DNA from: Mycobacterium sp. HUMS_12744610
GTDB lineage: Bacteria > Actinomycetota > Actinomycetes > Mycobacteriales > Mycobacteriaceae
Direction: 5' to 3'
Assembly: GCF_041206865.1 (NCBI RefSeq)
Contig: NZ_JBGEDP010000001.1
Span: 4,774,001 to 4,838,000, forward strand
DNA: 64,000 nt
Within the stretch, counting starts at the first letter, position 1. Each line of letters begins with the position of its first letter. This document shows positions 16,750 through 24,636 of the stretch, piece after piece. The notes beneath the pieces are model-generated. The model had not been told where the DNA came from, did not search any database, and worked only from the letters and a program-made list of their open reading frames with translations. Made by a program: the position numbers and the translations under genes.

Positions 16750-19700
16750 ATGAAGCTTCAGTTCAAGATTCAGCAGTATCAGACCGATGCCGTGGACGCG
16801 GTTGTCGACGCCTTCGCCGGACAGCCGAAATATGATGGCGTCTCTTATCGGATCGACCCGGGCAGGGCGAAGCCGGCTACGGCACCGACGCTGTTTGACG
16901 CGAGCTCGACCTCCGACTCGGGTCTACGAAATGCCGAGATCGCGTTGACACCAGAGCAGTTGCTAGAGAACGTTCAGCGCGTTCAACGGCTGCGAAACCT
17001 GCCGCTGTCGGACAAGCTGGTGGACAGCAAAGCCGCTCCGGGTGCTCCCAATCTCGACGTCGAGATGGAAACCGGTACCGGAAAGACCTACGTCTACATC
17101 AAGACGATCATGGAACTGCACAAGCGGTACGGCTGGTCAAAATTCATCATCGTAGTCCCGTCGGTCGCGATTCGCGAGGGCGTGAAGAAGTCAATTGATT
17201 TGACGGCCGAGCACTTCCAGCAGACGTACGGCAGCAAGCCTCGGTCCTTCATCTACAACTCATCTCAGCTGCATGAGTTGGAGCGATTCAGCTCGGACGC
17301 CGGGGTGCAGGTGATGATCATCAACATTCAGGCGTTCAATTCGACGAGCAAGGATAATCGCCGCATCTACGACGAACTCGACGACTTCCAGTCGCGACGT
17401 CCCATCGATGTCATCAGCGCAAACCGTCCCATCGTGATCATCGACGAACCGCAAAAGATCAGTGCACCAAAGTCATTAGAAGCGCTGTCGCGGTTCAATG
17501 CACTCATGGTGCTGCGCTACTCGGCAACTCACAAGGTCGAGCACACCAAAGTTCACCGCCTCGACGCCCTCGATGCGTACAACCAGAAGTTGGTCAAGAA
17601 GATCGCGGTGCGAGGCATCACCGTGAAGGGGCTGGCCGGCACGACGGCCTACCTGTATCTCGATGCCATCGAGATCGCCAAGGGCGCAAAACCGCGGGCC
17701 CGCGTGGAGATCGAGGTACAGACCAAAGGTGGGTCGATCGCGCGACAGGTCAAGCGCCTCGACGTGGGCGCCAACCTCCATGACATCTCCAATGGCATCG
17801 AGGCGTACAAGGGTCTCTTCATCACCGACATCGACGCCAACCGCGACATCATCGAACTCAGCAACGGTGATGTCGTCATCGCTGGACAGCTCTCCGACCG
17901 TGACGTCACTGAGGAAGCCAAGCGCCGCATTCAGATCCGGGAGGTGATTCGGGCGCACCTTGACAAGGAACGCGAACTGTTCACCCGAGGCATTAAGGTT
18001 CTATCGCTGTTCTTCATTGATGAGGTGGCGAAGTACCGCGATTACGACCGCGAGGACACGCTCGGTGACTATGCCCGGGTCTTCGAGGATGAGTACACCG
18101 CGATCGTCGATGAGGTTCTTGGGGAGCTGGAACTGGATCCCGCAACAGTGGCTTACCAGGCTTACTTGCGACGCGATGCCGTCCGAGCAGTGCACGAGGG
18201 CTACTTCTCGATCGACAAGAAGACCAGGCATGCGGTTGACGGGCCGGTGCACGCGACAGGTGACGAGAAGGGTCAATCCAAGGACGTCGACGCCTACGAT
18301 CTGATCCTCAAGGACAAGGAGCGGCTGCTATCGCTGGCCGAGCCTGTTCGCTTCATCTTTTCCCACTCCGCCCTTCGGGAAGGCTGGGACAACCCCAACG
18401 TCTTCGTGATGGGCATGCTCAAGAAAAGCGATAACACCGTATCTCGGCGGCAAGAGATCGGCCGCGGCCTGCGCTTGGCCGTCGACCAACACGGCGAACG
18501 TATGGACAACCCCGTCACGGTGCACGACATCAACGAGCTGACGGTCGTTACCGATGAGTCCTACACCGACTTCGTCGCCGGGTTGCAAAAGGAAATCTCC
18601 GACTCGCTGGCCGCGCGGCCGCGCAAGGCAAGCGTGAAGTTCTTTGCCGGCAAGACAATTCAGACCGAAGACGGTGAGTCGGTGGTCGAGGAAGCCCTTG
18701 CGCAGGCCCTCTATAGGTACCTGATCAAGAACGACTACCTGAACGACGATGACACCCTTTCTGACGAGTACAAGGCAGCGAGAGAGGCTGGCACCCTGGC
18801 AGAGCCGACATCAGAGGCCCTGAAACCGGTGCTCAAGTTCCTCTTGCCCTTGGTCGACTCGCTGAACATCGACGTGCCGATCCCGACCGACGACCGCAAG
18901 CCGAAGAAGATCCCGCTCAACGAGGCCAACTTCGCCAAGAAGGAGTTCCAGGCCCTGTGGCGCCGGATCAACCACAAGGCTGTCTATCAGGTCGAGTTCG
19001 ACTCATCCGAGCTCATCGCCAAATGCATTCACGCACTCGACAAGCATCTCAAGGTCGCCGCGATGCAGTACGTCGTCCAGGCGGGCACGCAACGCGACTC
19101 GCTCGAAGCTGACGACCTCACCAGCGGTGCCGGATTCGACGTATCCAGCACCGCCACCCACACAGCGACAGTGTCGGCCGCATCCCAGGTCAAATACGAC
19201 CTACTCGGTGAAATCACCGAGAAAACGCAGCTGACCCGTCGTAGCGCGGCAGCTATCCTCAGTGGAGTCACACCGGAGACGTTCGCCAAGTTCCGGCTCA
19301 ATCCGGAGCAGTTCATCACCGAAGCTGCCCGACTCATCAACGAGCAGAAAGCAACCGCGATCATCGAGCACCTGACCTACGATGCGCTCGATGACCGTTT
19401 TGACACAGCGATTTTCACCGAGAACCAGACCAAGCAGGACCTCACGCACGCCGGCAACAAGCTGACGAAGCACATCTACGACTACGTCGTAACCGATTCC
19501 AAAGTGGAACGGAAATTCGTCACCGAACTCGATACCAGTCAGGAGGTTGCCGTCTACGCGAAGCTGCCACGCGGATTCTTCATCCCGACCCCCGTCGGTG
19601 ACTACAACCCAGACTGGGCCATCGCGTTCACCGAGGGAACCGTCAAACACATCTACTTCGTCGCCGAAACCAAAGGCTCACTCTCGTCGCTTCAGCTCAA

Positions 19701-19830
19701 AGGAGTCGAGGACGCGAAAATCGAATGCGCCCGGAAGTTCTTCGCGTCGCTGAACGAGAAGAATGGCGAGAACGTCAAGTACGAGGTTGTCACCGACTAC
19801 ACCGAGCTGATGCAGCTCGTAACGGTGTGA
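16750..19830 (+). CDS. Type III restriction enzyme Res subunit (helicase-nuclease), 1026 aa
   Basis: Superfamily 2 helicase-nuclease. Begins MKLQFKIQQYQTDAVDAVVD (Q-motif region), Walker A METGTGKTYV with Lys about 112, motif II DEPQ (about 232-235), VLRYSATH motif III, and in the C-lobe SALREGWDNPNVFV and RRQEIGRGLRLAV (motif VI). Near the C-terminus YNPDWAIAF (Asp 955) and AETKG (Glu 973, Lys 975) form an intact PD-(D/E)xK nuclease site, as in EcoP1I/EcoP15I Res. With the adjacent Mod it should make a complete type III R-M enzyme. The ATPase gene follows after 15 bases. Confidence 0.88.
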   Translation: MKLQFKIQQYQTDAVDAVVDAFAGQPKYDGVSYRIDPGRAKPATAPTLFDASSTSDSGLRNAEIALTPEQLLENVQRVQRLRNLPLSDKLVDSKAAPGAPNLDVEMETGTGKTYVYIKTIMELHKRYGWSKFIIVVPSVAIREGVKKSIDLTAEHFQQTYGSKPRSFIYNSSQLHELERFSSDAGVQVMIINIQAFNSTSKDNRRIYDELDDFQSRRPIDVISANRPIVIIDEPQKISAPKSLEALSRFNALMVLRYSATHKVEHTKVHRLDALDAYNQKLVKKIAVRGITVKGLAGTTAYLYLDAIEIAKGAKPRARVEIEVQTKGGSIARQVKRLDVGANLHDISNGIEAYKGLFITDIDANRDIIELSNGDVVIAGQLSDRDVTEEAKRRIQIREVIRAHLDKERELFTRGIKVLSLFFIDEVAKYRDYDREDTLGDYARVFEDEYTAIVDEVLGELELDPATVAYQAYLRRDAVRAVHEGYFSIDKKTRHAVDGPVHATGDEKGQSKDVDAYDLILKDKERLLSLAEPVRFIFSHSALREGWDNPNVFVMGMLKKSDNTVSRRQEIGRGLRLAVDQHGERMDNPVTVHDINELTVVTDESYTDFVAGLQKEISDSLAARPRKASVKFFAGKTIQTEDGESVVEEALAQALYRYLIKNDYLNDDDTLSDEYKAAREAGTLAEPTSEALKPVLKFLLPLVDSLNIDVPIPTDDRKPKKIPLNEANFAKKEFQALWRRINHKAVYQVEFDSSELIAKCIHALDKHLKVAAMQYVVQAGTQRDSLEADDLTSGAGFDVSSTATHTATVSAASQVKYDLLGEITEKTQLTRRSAAAILSGVTPETFAKFRLNPEQFITEAARLINEQKATAIIEHLTYDALDDRFDTAIFTENQTKQDLTHAGNKLTKHIYDYVVTDSKVERKFVTELDTSQEVAVYAKLPRGFFIPTPVGDYNPDWAIAFTEGTVKHIYFVAETKGSLSSLQLKGVEDAKIECARKFFASLNEKNGENVKYEVVTDYTELMQLVTV

Positions 19831-19845
19831 GCCGGGGGGAGTCAC

Positions 19846-22437
19846 GTGAAGGACGAGGGGCTGGAATCACAGGCTGTCGACGTCGAGGGGCCGCGCCCTC
19901 CCGACCCGCGTGAGACTCTCGCGACGTGGGCGAATGAGCAGGATGAATGGGTCCGCTCAATCGTCCGACGTGTACTGGGCACTGGTCGAGCCCTGTCAAG
20001 CGACGACATCGACGATGTGTACTCGCTCTTTCGACAAGAGAAAGGACTTGATGAACGAACCCTTCCAACGGAGCCTGGCCTTACAGCGGAGGTGTCGGAA
20101 GAGGACGCTGAACTCCCGCTTGCCATCACCAGACTTTCTGAGGTAACCGGCGTCAACGCGATCGTGACGGGTTCTGTGATCGAGCCGCATGCCGGAATGA
20201 CCATCTTGTTTGGCGAGAACGGCACTGGGAAGACTGGTTACGCACGAATCTTCAAGGCGCTCGCAGGAAGTCGCACTGCGGATGCAATCCTCAGCGATAT
20301 CACCGTGACCGAAGTTGCACCGACTTCGGCGAAAGTTGAGTACACGGTCGGACCTGAAGTCAAGGAGTTTGCGTGGACTGGTGAGCACGGACAAGCGCCC
20401 TTCACACGGATGTCGATCTTCGACAGTCCCGCGGTGCACTTCCACGTGGACGACGATCTGGAATACGTGTATGTCCCGACTGTCCTTGCCCTGTTCAATC
20501 ATGTGAACACAGCCATCAAAGGCGTGCAGGAGCGCATAAACCAGGCCGTCGTGAACCTGTCGTCTGGCTCAACCACACTGCTGAATCGTTTTCCGCGAGA
20601 TTCGGCAATCTATCCGCTCGTGGAAACACTCGGCGCGTCTACGGACCTCGCCGAACTCAACGCGCTGGCCGACAGAGGCGCTGACGTGGACCAGCGGATC
20701 GATGTCCTGCGCCGAGCAGTCGCCGCGCTTGAAGCCGACACCATCACCGCTCAGATCACAGAGCGACAGAGAGACGAGCGAGTGTTGCGGCAAGCAGTGC
20801 TTGCTATCACCACGCTCGGCTCACTAAACGTTGAAGAGCTCAATGCGCAGATCCAGCAACTCGGCGAGCTCCGAGCCGATTATCGCAGCTTCCGCACCGA
20901 CCTCTTCGCAGCTGCCGATCTCCCGGCAGCCCCCGAAGACACCTGGGATGCGTTCGTTTCAAGCGGCGAACGGTACAGGATGCACCTGGAATCGCTTGGC
21001 GTGCACGATGCGGAGCGCTGCCTCTACTGCCGCCAGCCGTTGGCGGATCCAGCCAAGGCCCTTGTCTCAAAGTACGGTGAGTACCTCACCGACAAGATCA
21101 GCTCCGACATCGCCTCTGTGGAACAGAGCATCAAAAGTGCGACGGCACCGATCCTGGCGATCCAACTCAACGAGATCAACGCGTTCATAGATGATCACGG
21201 GACTGGAGCCGGCCAGCCGTCATACGACACGGCACTATCCGGCATCAGAGACGCCGCTATTGCTGCGGCGGAAGCGATTCGAGCGTTAGGCCCCATAGAC
21301 ACCTCCAGCATGGAGGGTCTGTCGGCCCTCAGCTCTGACGTGTCGGCGGCACACGCATCCGTTGAGGCAGAGATCGCGGATCTGAAGACACAGGCGGAGA
21401 ACCGCGCCGATGCTCTTCGCGAGAAGACACTTGAGTTAGCGGAGCTGACGGCGGCCGCGGAGCTGACGAAGTCCTGGACAACGATTCAGGCCCAGGTAGA
21501 ACGGGCAAAGGAGTCGGACAAACTGCGTGTCTTGGCCGGCAAGTTCTCCTCTTTGGGTCGGTCGGTGACGGAGCTCGCAAAGGCTGCGAGCGACCAGCTC
21601 ATCAACCAGAGCTTCGACAAGCTCTTCGCTGAGGAATGCGACGCACTGCGGGCACCTGGGCTCCAGGTTGAGTTCGTCGGCCGGCAAGGGCGAGCGCAAC
21701 GTCGCAAGACCCTGGCGGGTCAGCACAAGCCTTCCAAGGTTCTGTCTGAGGGAGAACAAAAGGTACTGGCGCTTGCCGATTTCCTTGCTGAGGCTCGCCT
21801 GGCGGGGATCACAGCACCGGTCATCTTCGATGATCCTGTCTCCAGCCTGGACCATAGGCGCATTAACGAGGTTGCCCGCCGGATGGCGAGCCTTGCCGAA
21901 CACAATCAGGTGATCGTCTTTACGCACGATGTCTTCTTTGCGGCCACGTTGTTGTCTCTCTTCGAAACGTCGAAGCGATGTGCCTACTTTCACGTGACTG
22001 ATGAGGACGGGAAGGGCAAGGTCACGAGAGCGTCTGGCCCGCGCTGGGATTCACTCGGAAACCTTAGATCTCACATCAACAAAACGATCGAGGCCGCCCG
22101 CGCTGTGGATGGCGAAGCACGCGCAGCGTTGGTCCGCGAGGGTTATAGCTGGATCAGGTCGTGGTGTGAAGTGTTCACGGAAACGGAGCTGCTGAAGGGC
22201 GTATCGCAGCGGCTACAGCCCAACATCCGAATGACGACGCTCCGCGAGATCAAGGTAGGCGCACTGCCGGCCGCCTCCGAGGTTGTGACCCGCATATTCG
22301 AGGACGCCTGCCGATACACCGAGGCGCATTCCCAACCACTACCGACCCTTGGAGTCGGTCCGAGCCTGTCCAGTCTTGAAACTCATTGGAAGGAACTGCA
22401 GGATGCGCGCAAGCAGTACCTAGAGGCGACCGAGTAA
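19846..22437 (+). CDS. ABC/AAA_13-type ATPase with Zn-hook-like CxxC, 863 aa
   Basis: SMC/Rad50-like ATPase. Walker A GENGTGKT is at residues 123-130, ABC signature LSEGEQKVLALADF at about 633, Walker B with D-loop VIFDDPVSSLDH at about 660-671, and an H-loop (VIVFTHDVFF). Between the two halves are long coiled-coil arms with CLYC (Cys 392 and 395), which could act as a zinc hook. GTG start at 19846 after GGGGGAG. Last gene of the cargo, ending about 110 bases from the transposon end. RloC and PrrC anticodon nucleases share this ATPase form, but I could not identify their nuclease triad. A sensor or DNA-tracking role within the system is inferred. Confidence 0.8.
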   Translation: MKDEGLESQAVDVEGPRPPDPRETLATWANEQDEWVRSIVRRVLGTGRALSSDDIDDVYSLFRQEKGLDERTLPTEPGLTAEVSEEDAELPLAITRLSEVTGVNAIVTGSVIEPHAGMTILFGENGTGKTGYARIFKALAGSRTADAILSDITVTEVAPTSAKVEYTVGPEVKEFAWTGEHGQAPFTRMSIFDSPAVHFHVDDDLEYVYVPTVLALFNHVNTAIKGVQERINQAVVNLSSGSTTLLNRFPRDSAIYPLVETLGASTDLAELNALADRGADVDQRIDVLRRAVAALEADTITAQITERQRDERVLRQAVLAITTLGSLNVEELNAQIQQLGELRADYRSFRTDLFAAADLPAAPEDTWDAFVSSGERYRMHLESLGVHDAERCLYCRQPLADPAKALVSKYGEYLTDKISSDIASVEQSIKSATAPILAIQLNEINAFIDDHGTGAGQPSYDTALSGIRDAAIAAAEAIRALGPIDTSSMEGLSALSSDVSAAHASVEAEIADLKTQAENRADALREKTLELAELTAAAELTKSWTTIQAQVERAKESDKLRVLAGKFSSLGRSVTELAKAASDQLINQSFDKLFAEECDALRAPGLQVEFVGRQGRAQRRKTLAGQHKPSKVLSEGEQKVLALADFLAEARLAGITAPVIFDDPVSSLDHRRINEVARRMASLAEHNQVIVFTHDVFFAATLLSLFETSKRCAYFHVTDEDGKGKVTRASGPRWDSLGNLRSHINKTIEAARAVDGEARAALVREGYSWIRSWCEVFTETELLKGVSQRLQPNIRMTTLREIKVGALPAASEVVTRIFEDACRYTEAHSQPLPTLGVGPSLSSLETHWKELQDARKQYLEATE

Positions 22438-22526
22438 CACTGTGGTTACCGTGAAACGCTGCGTGCGTCAAGCGAACGTAGATGCAGCTTGCCGGGAGCT
22501 CAACCGTTCACGGTGCACAGTGTCTC

Positions 22527-22554
22527 GTGAGACATAGAAATTTCGCATAACGGC
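22527..22554 (-). repeat. Right end of the recombinase-trio transposon
   Basis: Holds CATAACGGC (22546-22554), the inverse of the left terminus, and GTGAGACA (22527-22534), the inverse of the left subterminal TGTCTCAC. The distance from terminus to inner motif is 18 bases here and 22 at the left. The inner motif is also part of a palindrome, TGTCTCGTGAGACA, at 22521-22534. Immediately outside is the minus-strand hsdM coding sequence. Confidence 0.75.
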
Positions 22555-23079
22555 TGGGTCGACGACCATGTCAGCGGGCGTGGGATCGATGACGTCGACG
22601 ATCGCCCGGATGAGGTCACGTGGGGTGAAGTACTGGCCTGCACCCGACCCCTTGTCGGAGGCGCCTTTGGAAAGCAGCGCCTCGTAAGCGTCGCCCTTGA
22701 GATCTGTGCCCGAAGCCGACCAGTTCTCTTTGTCGATCAGATCCACGATGAGGCGTTTGAGCTTCGCGGGGTCCTGAATTCTGTTCTGCGCCTTACGGAA
22801 AATCGTGCCAAGCGTGCCCGGTTGCTGCGCCAGCCCGACAAGGATCTTCGTGTATTCGACCTCAAGGTCCGTTCCCTCGGCGTCCAGGAGCTTCTGCCAG
22901 GAGTATTCGTTGGGAACGATCTGCTGCGGGTTGAGCTTTCTAGTCGCCCGCTCGTGTGCCATCTTCAGGAACAGCAAGTACGTGAGTTGCTCGGTGTACT
23001 CGATGACGCCAACGCCGTCGTCGCGCAGCACATTGCAGTACGCCCAGAGTTTGTCGACGAGGCGCCGGGACTCAGACAC
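22552..23079 (-). pseudogene. hsdM: hsdM N-terminal part (type I DNA methyltransferase)
   Basis: First 176 residues of HsdM, from GTG at 23079 (SESRRLVDKLWAYCNVLRDD) through ALLSKGASDKGSGAGQYFTPR, the usual type I lead-in to the methylase domain, to VVDPA where motif I begins. At that point the frame runs into transposon DNA and stops at 22468 after unrelated residues. Rejoined with 3917-4850 and 2000-2034 it gives a normal-length HsdM. It is the last gene of the R-M operon, 18 bases after vapC. Confidence 0.9.
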
Positions 23080-23097
23080 GGTGGTTTGCCCTTCTGG

Positions 23098-23520
23098 TCA
23101 GCTATGCACGACGAGGCTTGGCGCGCCCTGATAAATCGCGTCTCCGGCCAACAGATCAAGCCCCTTGGCGATGGCGCAGGCAGCTACCCATCGATCACCG
23201 GTGTGCTCCCTGGCCTGTAAGCCGTGGCCGAGCCTGCGGCACTCGGCAGCTAGCTCTGCATACGCGTCCACCACTTCGTTATCAGGACGGATCGTGGGCG
23301 TACGGTCAAGAATCTCGATCGCTTCGGCCATCCGCCGACCACCCCACTGGGCGCTTCGCGCGCCCGCAAGCACCTCAGCCCGGGTCTGAAAGGAAATGAG
23401 CACACGCCGACCGGTCAGGTATTCGCGCCAACCAGCGACCCGCGAATCACTGTTAGCGCGGCGTAGATACATCAGGCTGAAGACGTCGGTATCGACCACC
23501 GTCGCCGCTACCTGATTCAC
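23098..23520 (-). CDS. vapC: PIN-domain toxin (VapC-like ribonuclease), 140 aa
   Basis: PIN-fold RNase of the VapC type. Acidic residues in the expected places: VVDTDVFSLMY near the N-terminus, QTRAEVLAGA in the middle, and TGDRWVAACAIAKGLDLLAGD in the last third. GTG start at 23520 overlaps the stop of the upstream gene (GTGA), the coupling typical of toxin-antitoxin pairs, with the antitoxin candidate first. It sits inside the R-M operon between hsdS and hsdM. The target RNA cannot be inferred. Confidence 0.82.
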   Translation of the reverse strand: MNQVAATVVDTDVFSLMYLRRANSDSRVAGWREYLTGRRVLISFQTRAEVLAGARSAQWGGRRMAEAIEILDRTPTIRPDNEVVDAYAELAAECRRLGHGLQAREHTGDRWVAACAIAKGLDLLAGDAIYQGAPSLVVHS

Positions 23521-24374
23521 GAACGCGCCGCCTCAAGAAACGCCTGGAATTCGTCGTCAGTAAGGTCGAGTCCGCCGTCGACGTCTGGTCCGGGGGCGCC
23601 GGCCAGGATCTCGTCGAGGGCCGTGACGCTGCGGTCCATGTGCTCGGCTGCCGGATCGTCGACACGCGAGATGCTGGCATTGTCCAGCACGACAAGCCGA
23701 CCCGATTCATGCAACACCGCATCGCCCCGAGCAACCACCCACTGACCCACCAGTTGCGCTGCGGTGGTATCGCTTTGGACATGCTTGAGGTCCACCGTTT
23801 GATCGACGTCATCGCGGACACGAAACTCGTGTGACCGTAGATCAACTTTCTCCAGTCGCCCGGTGGCAGTCATGATGCCTCCCGGCTGAACGCGTATGGG
23901 CGTCCACGTTTCGACGTGCACCGCCGACGAGACAATCCGCACGTCAGGCCGCGAAGGCGAACACAGGACTACGGTGGGCGCTGCGGTTTGAATGGCGTTG
24001 ACCAACTTGCCGGCACTCTCCGCGATCAGGTCGGTTGCCCACTCCGGGCGACGGTCCTCGCCCATAGCCTGCACAATCTCCCAAAAGCGGTCATCCGCCG
24101 TGGCTTGTTCGGGCAAGTCGACGTCGAGTTTGTCGGTCGGCCCCTTGCTGAATCGGAGGAGAGTGCTTCCAGGTCCGACCGCATGAAGCCGCAGTTGCGA
24201 GAGTTCCTCCATGAACTGCCGCGTACGGCCAGGCCCGGGCGTATTGATCACGTCGCGGCTGATTCGAGTCGTCAATTCCTGCAGAGCAAGCGCGAGGGCG
24301 GCTAGGTCCTTGACCGCAATCTCGCCGCTGGGGGCGGGAGCGTCAACGAGACGAAGCTCGATCTCCTTGATCAT
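23517..24374 (-). CDS. Probable antitoxin partner of VapC, 285 aa, unrecognised family
   Basis: Starts at an ATG 8 bases after AGGAGG. Residues 1-120 are an unrecognised alpha/beta region (AVKDLAALALALQELTTRI, GPGSTLLRFSKGP). A middle part has beta-strand character and may be OB-like (GRLEKVDLRSHEFRVRDD). The C-terminal 50 residues end LDLTDDEFQAFLEAARS, like the short acidic tails by which antitoxins bind PIN toxins. It is much longer than a normal VapB. GTGA overlap with vapC supports the pairing. Function is inferred from context and tail only. Confidence 0.6.
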   Translation of the reverse strand: MIKEIELRLVDAPAPSGEIAVKDLAALALALQELTTRISRDVINTPGPGRTRQFMEELSQLRLHAVGPGSTLLRFSKGPTDKLDVDLPEQATADDRFWEIVQAMGEDRRPEWATDLIAESAGKLVNAIQTAAPTVVLCSPSRPDVRIVSSAVHVETWTPIRVQPGGIMTATGRLEKVDLRSHEFRVRDDVDQTVDLKHVQSDTTAAQLVGQWVVARGDAVLHESGRLVVLDNASISRVDDPAAEHMDRSVTALDEILAGAPGPDVDGGLDLTDDEFQAFLEAARS

Positions 24375-24387
24375 CGCAGCTACCTCC

Positions 24388-24636
24388 TTAGTCCATGCTC
24401 CAGCGAGTCGTCACCACGGTATAGCGCGCGACGTCCAAAACAATTCTGCCCTCACCAGCGAGGACGCTCTCACCGATGATCGCAGTGGTCCCCGACACGT
24501 CTCGTCCTGCTTGACCAGCGCGGCCACGTCCGAGCGGCTGCCGACAGAAGATAACAGTCCAGTTGGTGATCTCCGCCGTCGTCAACCCGCCGAGCGTGCC
24601 ACCGATGAGAAACAGCTTTATCTGCTTGCAGCTCAT
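24388..24636 (-). pseudogene. GIY-YIG nuclease family gene remnant
   Basis: The ATG at 24636 overlaps the hsdS stop (ATGA). The first 28 residues (KQIKLFLIGGTLGGLTTAEI, then TNWT) match the start of the GIY-YIG family proteins often placed after hsdS. The frame then slips: the family segment SRSDVAALVKQDET is read in another frame, and IIGESVLAGEG returns in the first. The ORF ends at 82 residues, far short of the family, and lacks the nuclease core. A decayed gene is the simplest reading; family identity comes from remembered similarity and should be checked. Confidence 0.6.

Larger units (their letters stand above)
4851..22551. mobile_element. Tn554-like recombinase-trio transposon carrying a defence operon, inserted in hsdM
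   Basis: The ends are defined by the interrupted hsdM gene: minus strand GACCCAGCC at 22560-22552 must join TGTGGCACG at 4847, rebuilding DPACGTGGF. The element has short inverted ends (see the left and right end entries) and a 3-base GGC repeat. Left to right it holds three tyrosine recombinases, a TnpC-like coiled-coil protein, then a six-gene restriction/defence operon, all on the plus strand. Tn554 (TnpA, TnpB recombinases plus TnpC) is the nearest classical relative I know; this one has three large recombinases and a 12-kb cargo. No frame in it is broken, so it may be recently acquired and functional. Confidence 0.8.

Noticed and set aside
10938..22437. Assignment of the cargo to DISARM or BREX
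   Set aside because: No DUF1998 (DrmB), PglZ, BrxC or BrxL-like protein is present; the methylase is type III Mod.
19846..22437. Calling the ATPase RloC or PrrC anticodon nuclease
   Set aside because: The ATPase form and CxxC fit, but no C-terminal nuclease triad could be recognised, and the C-terminal region is short.
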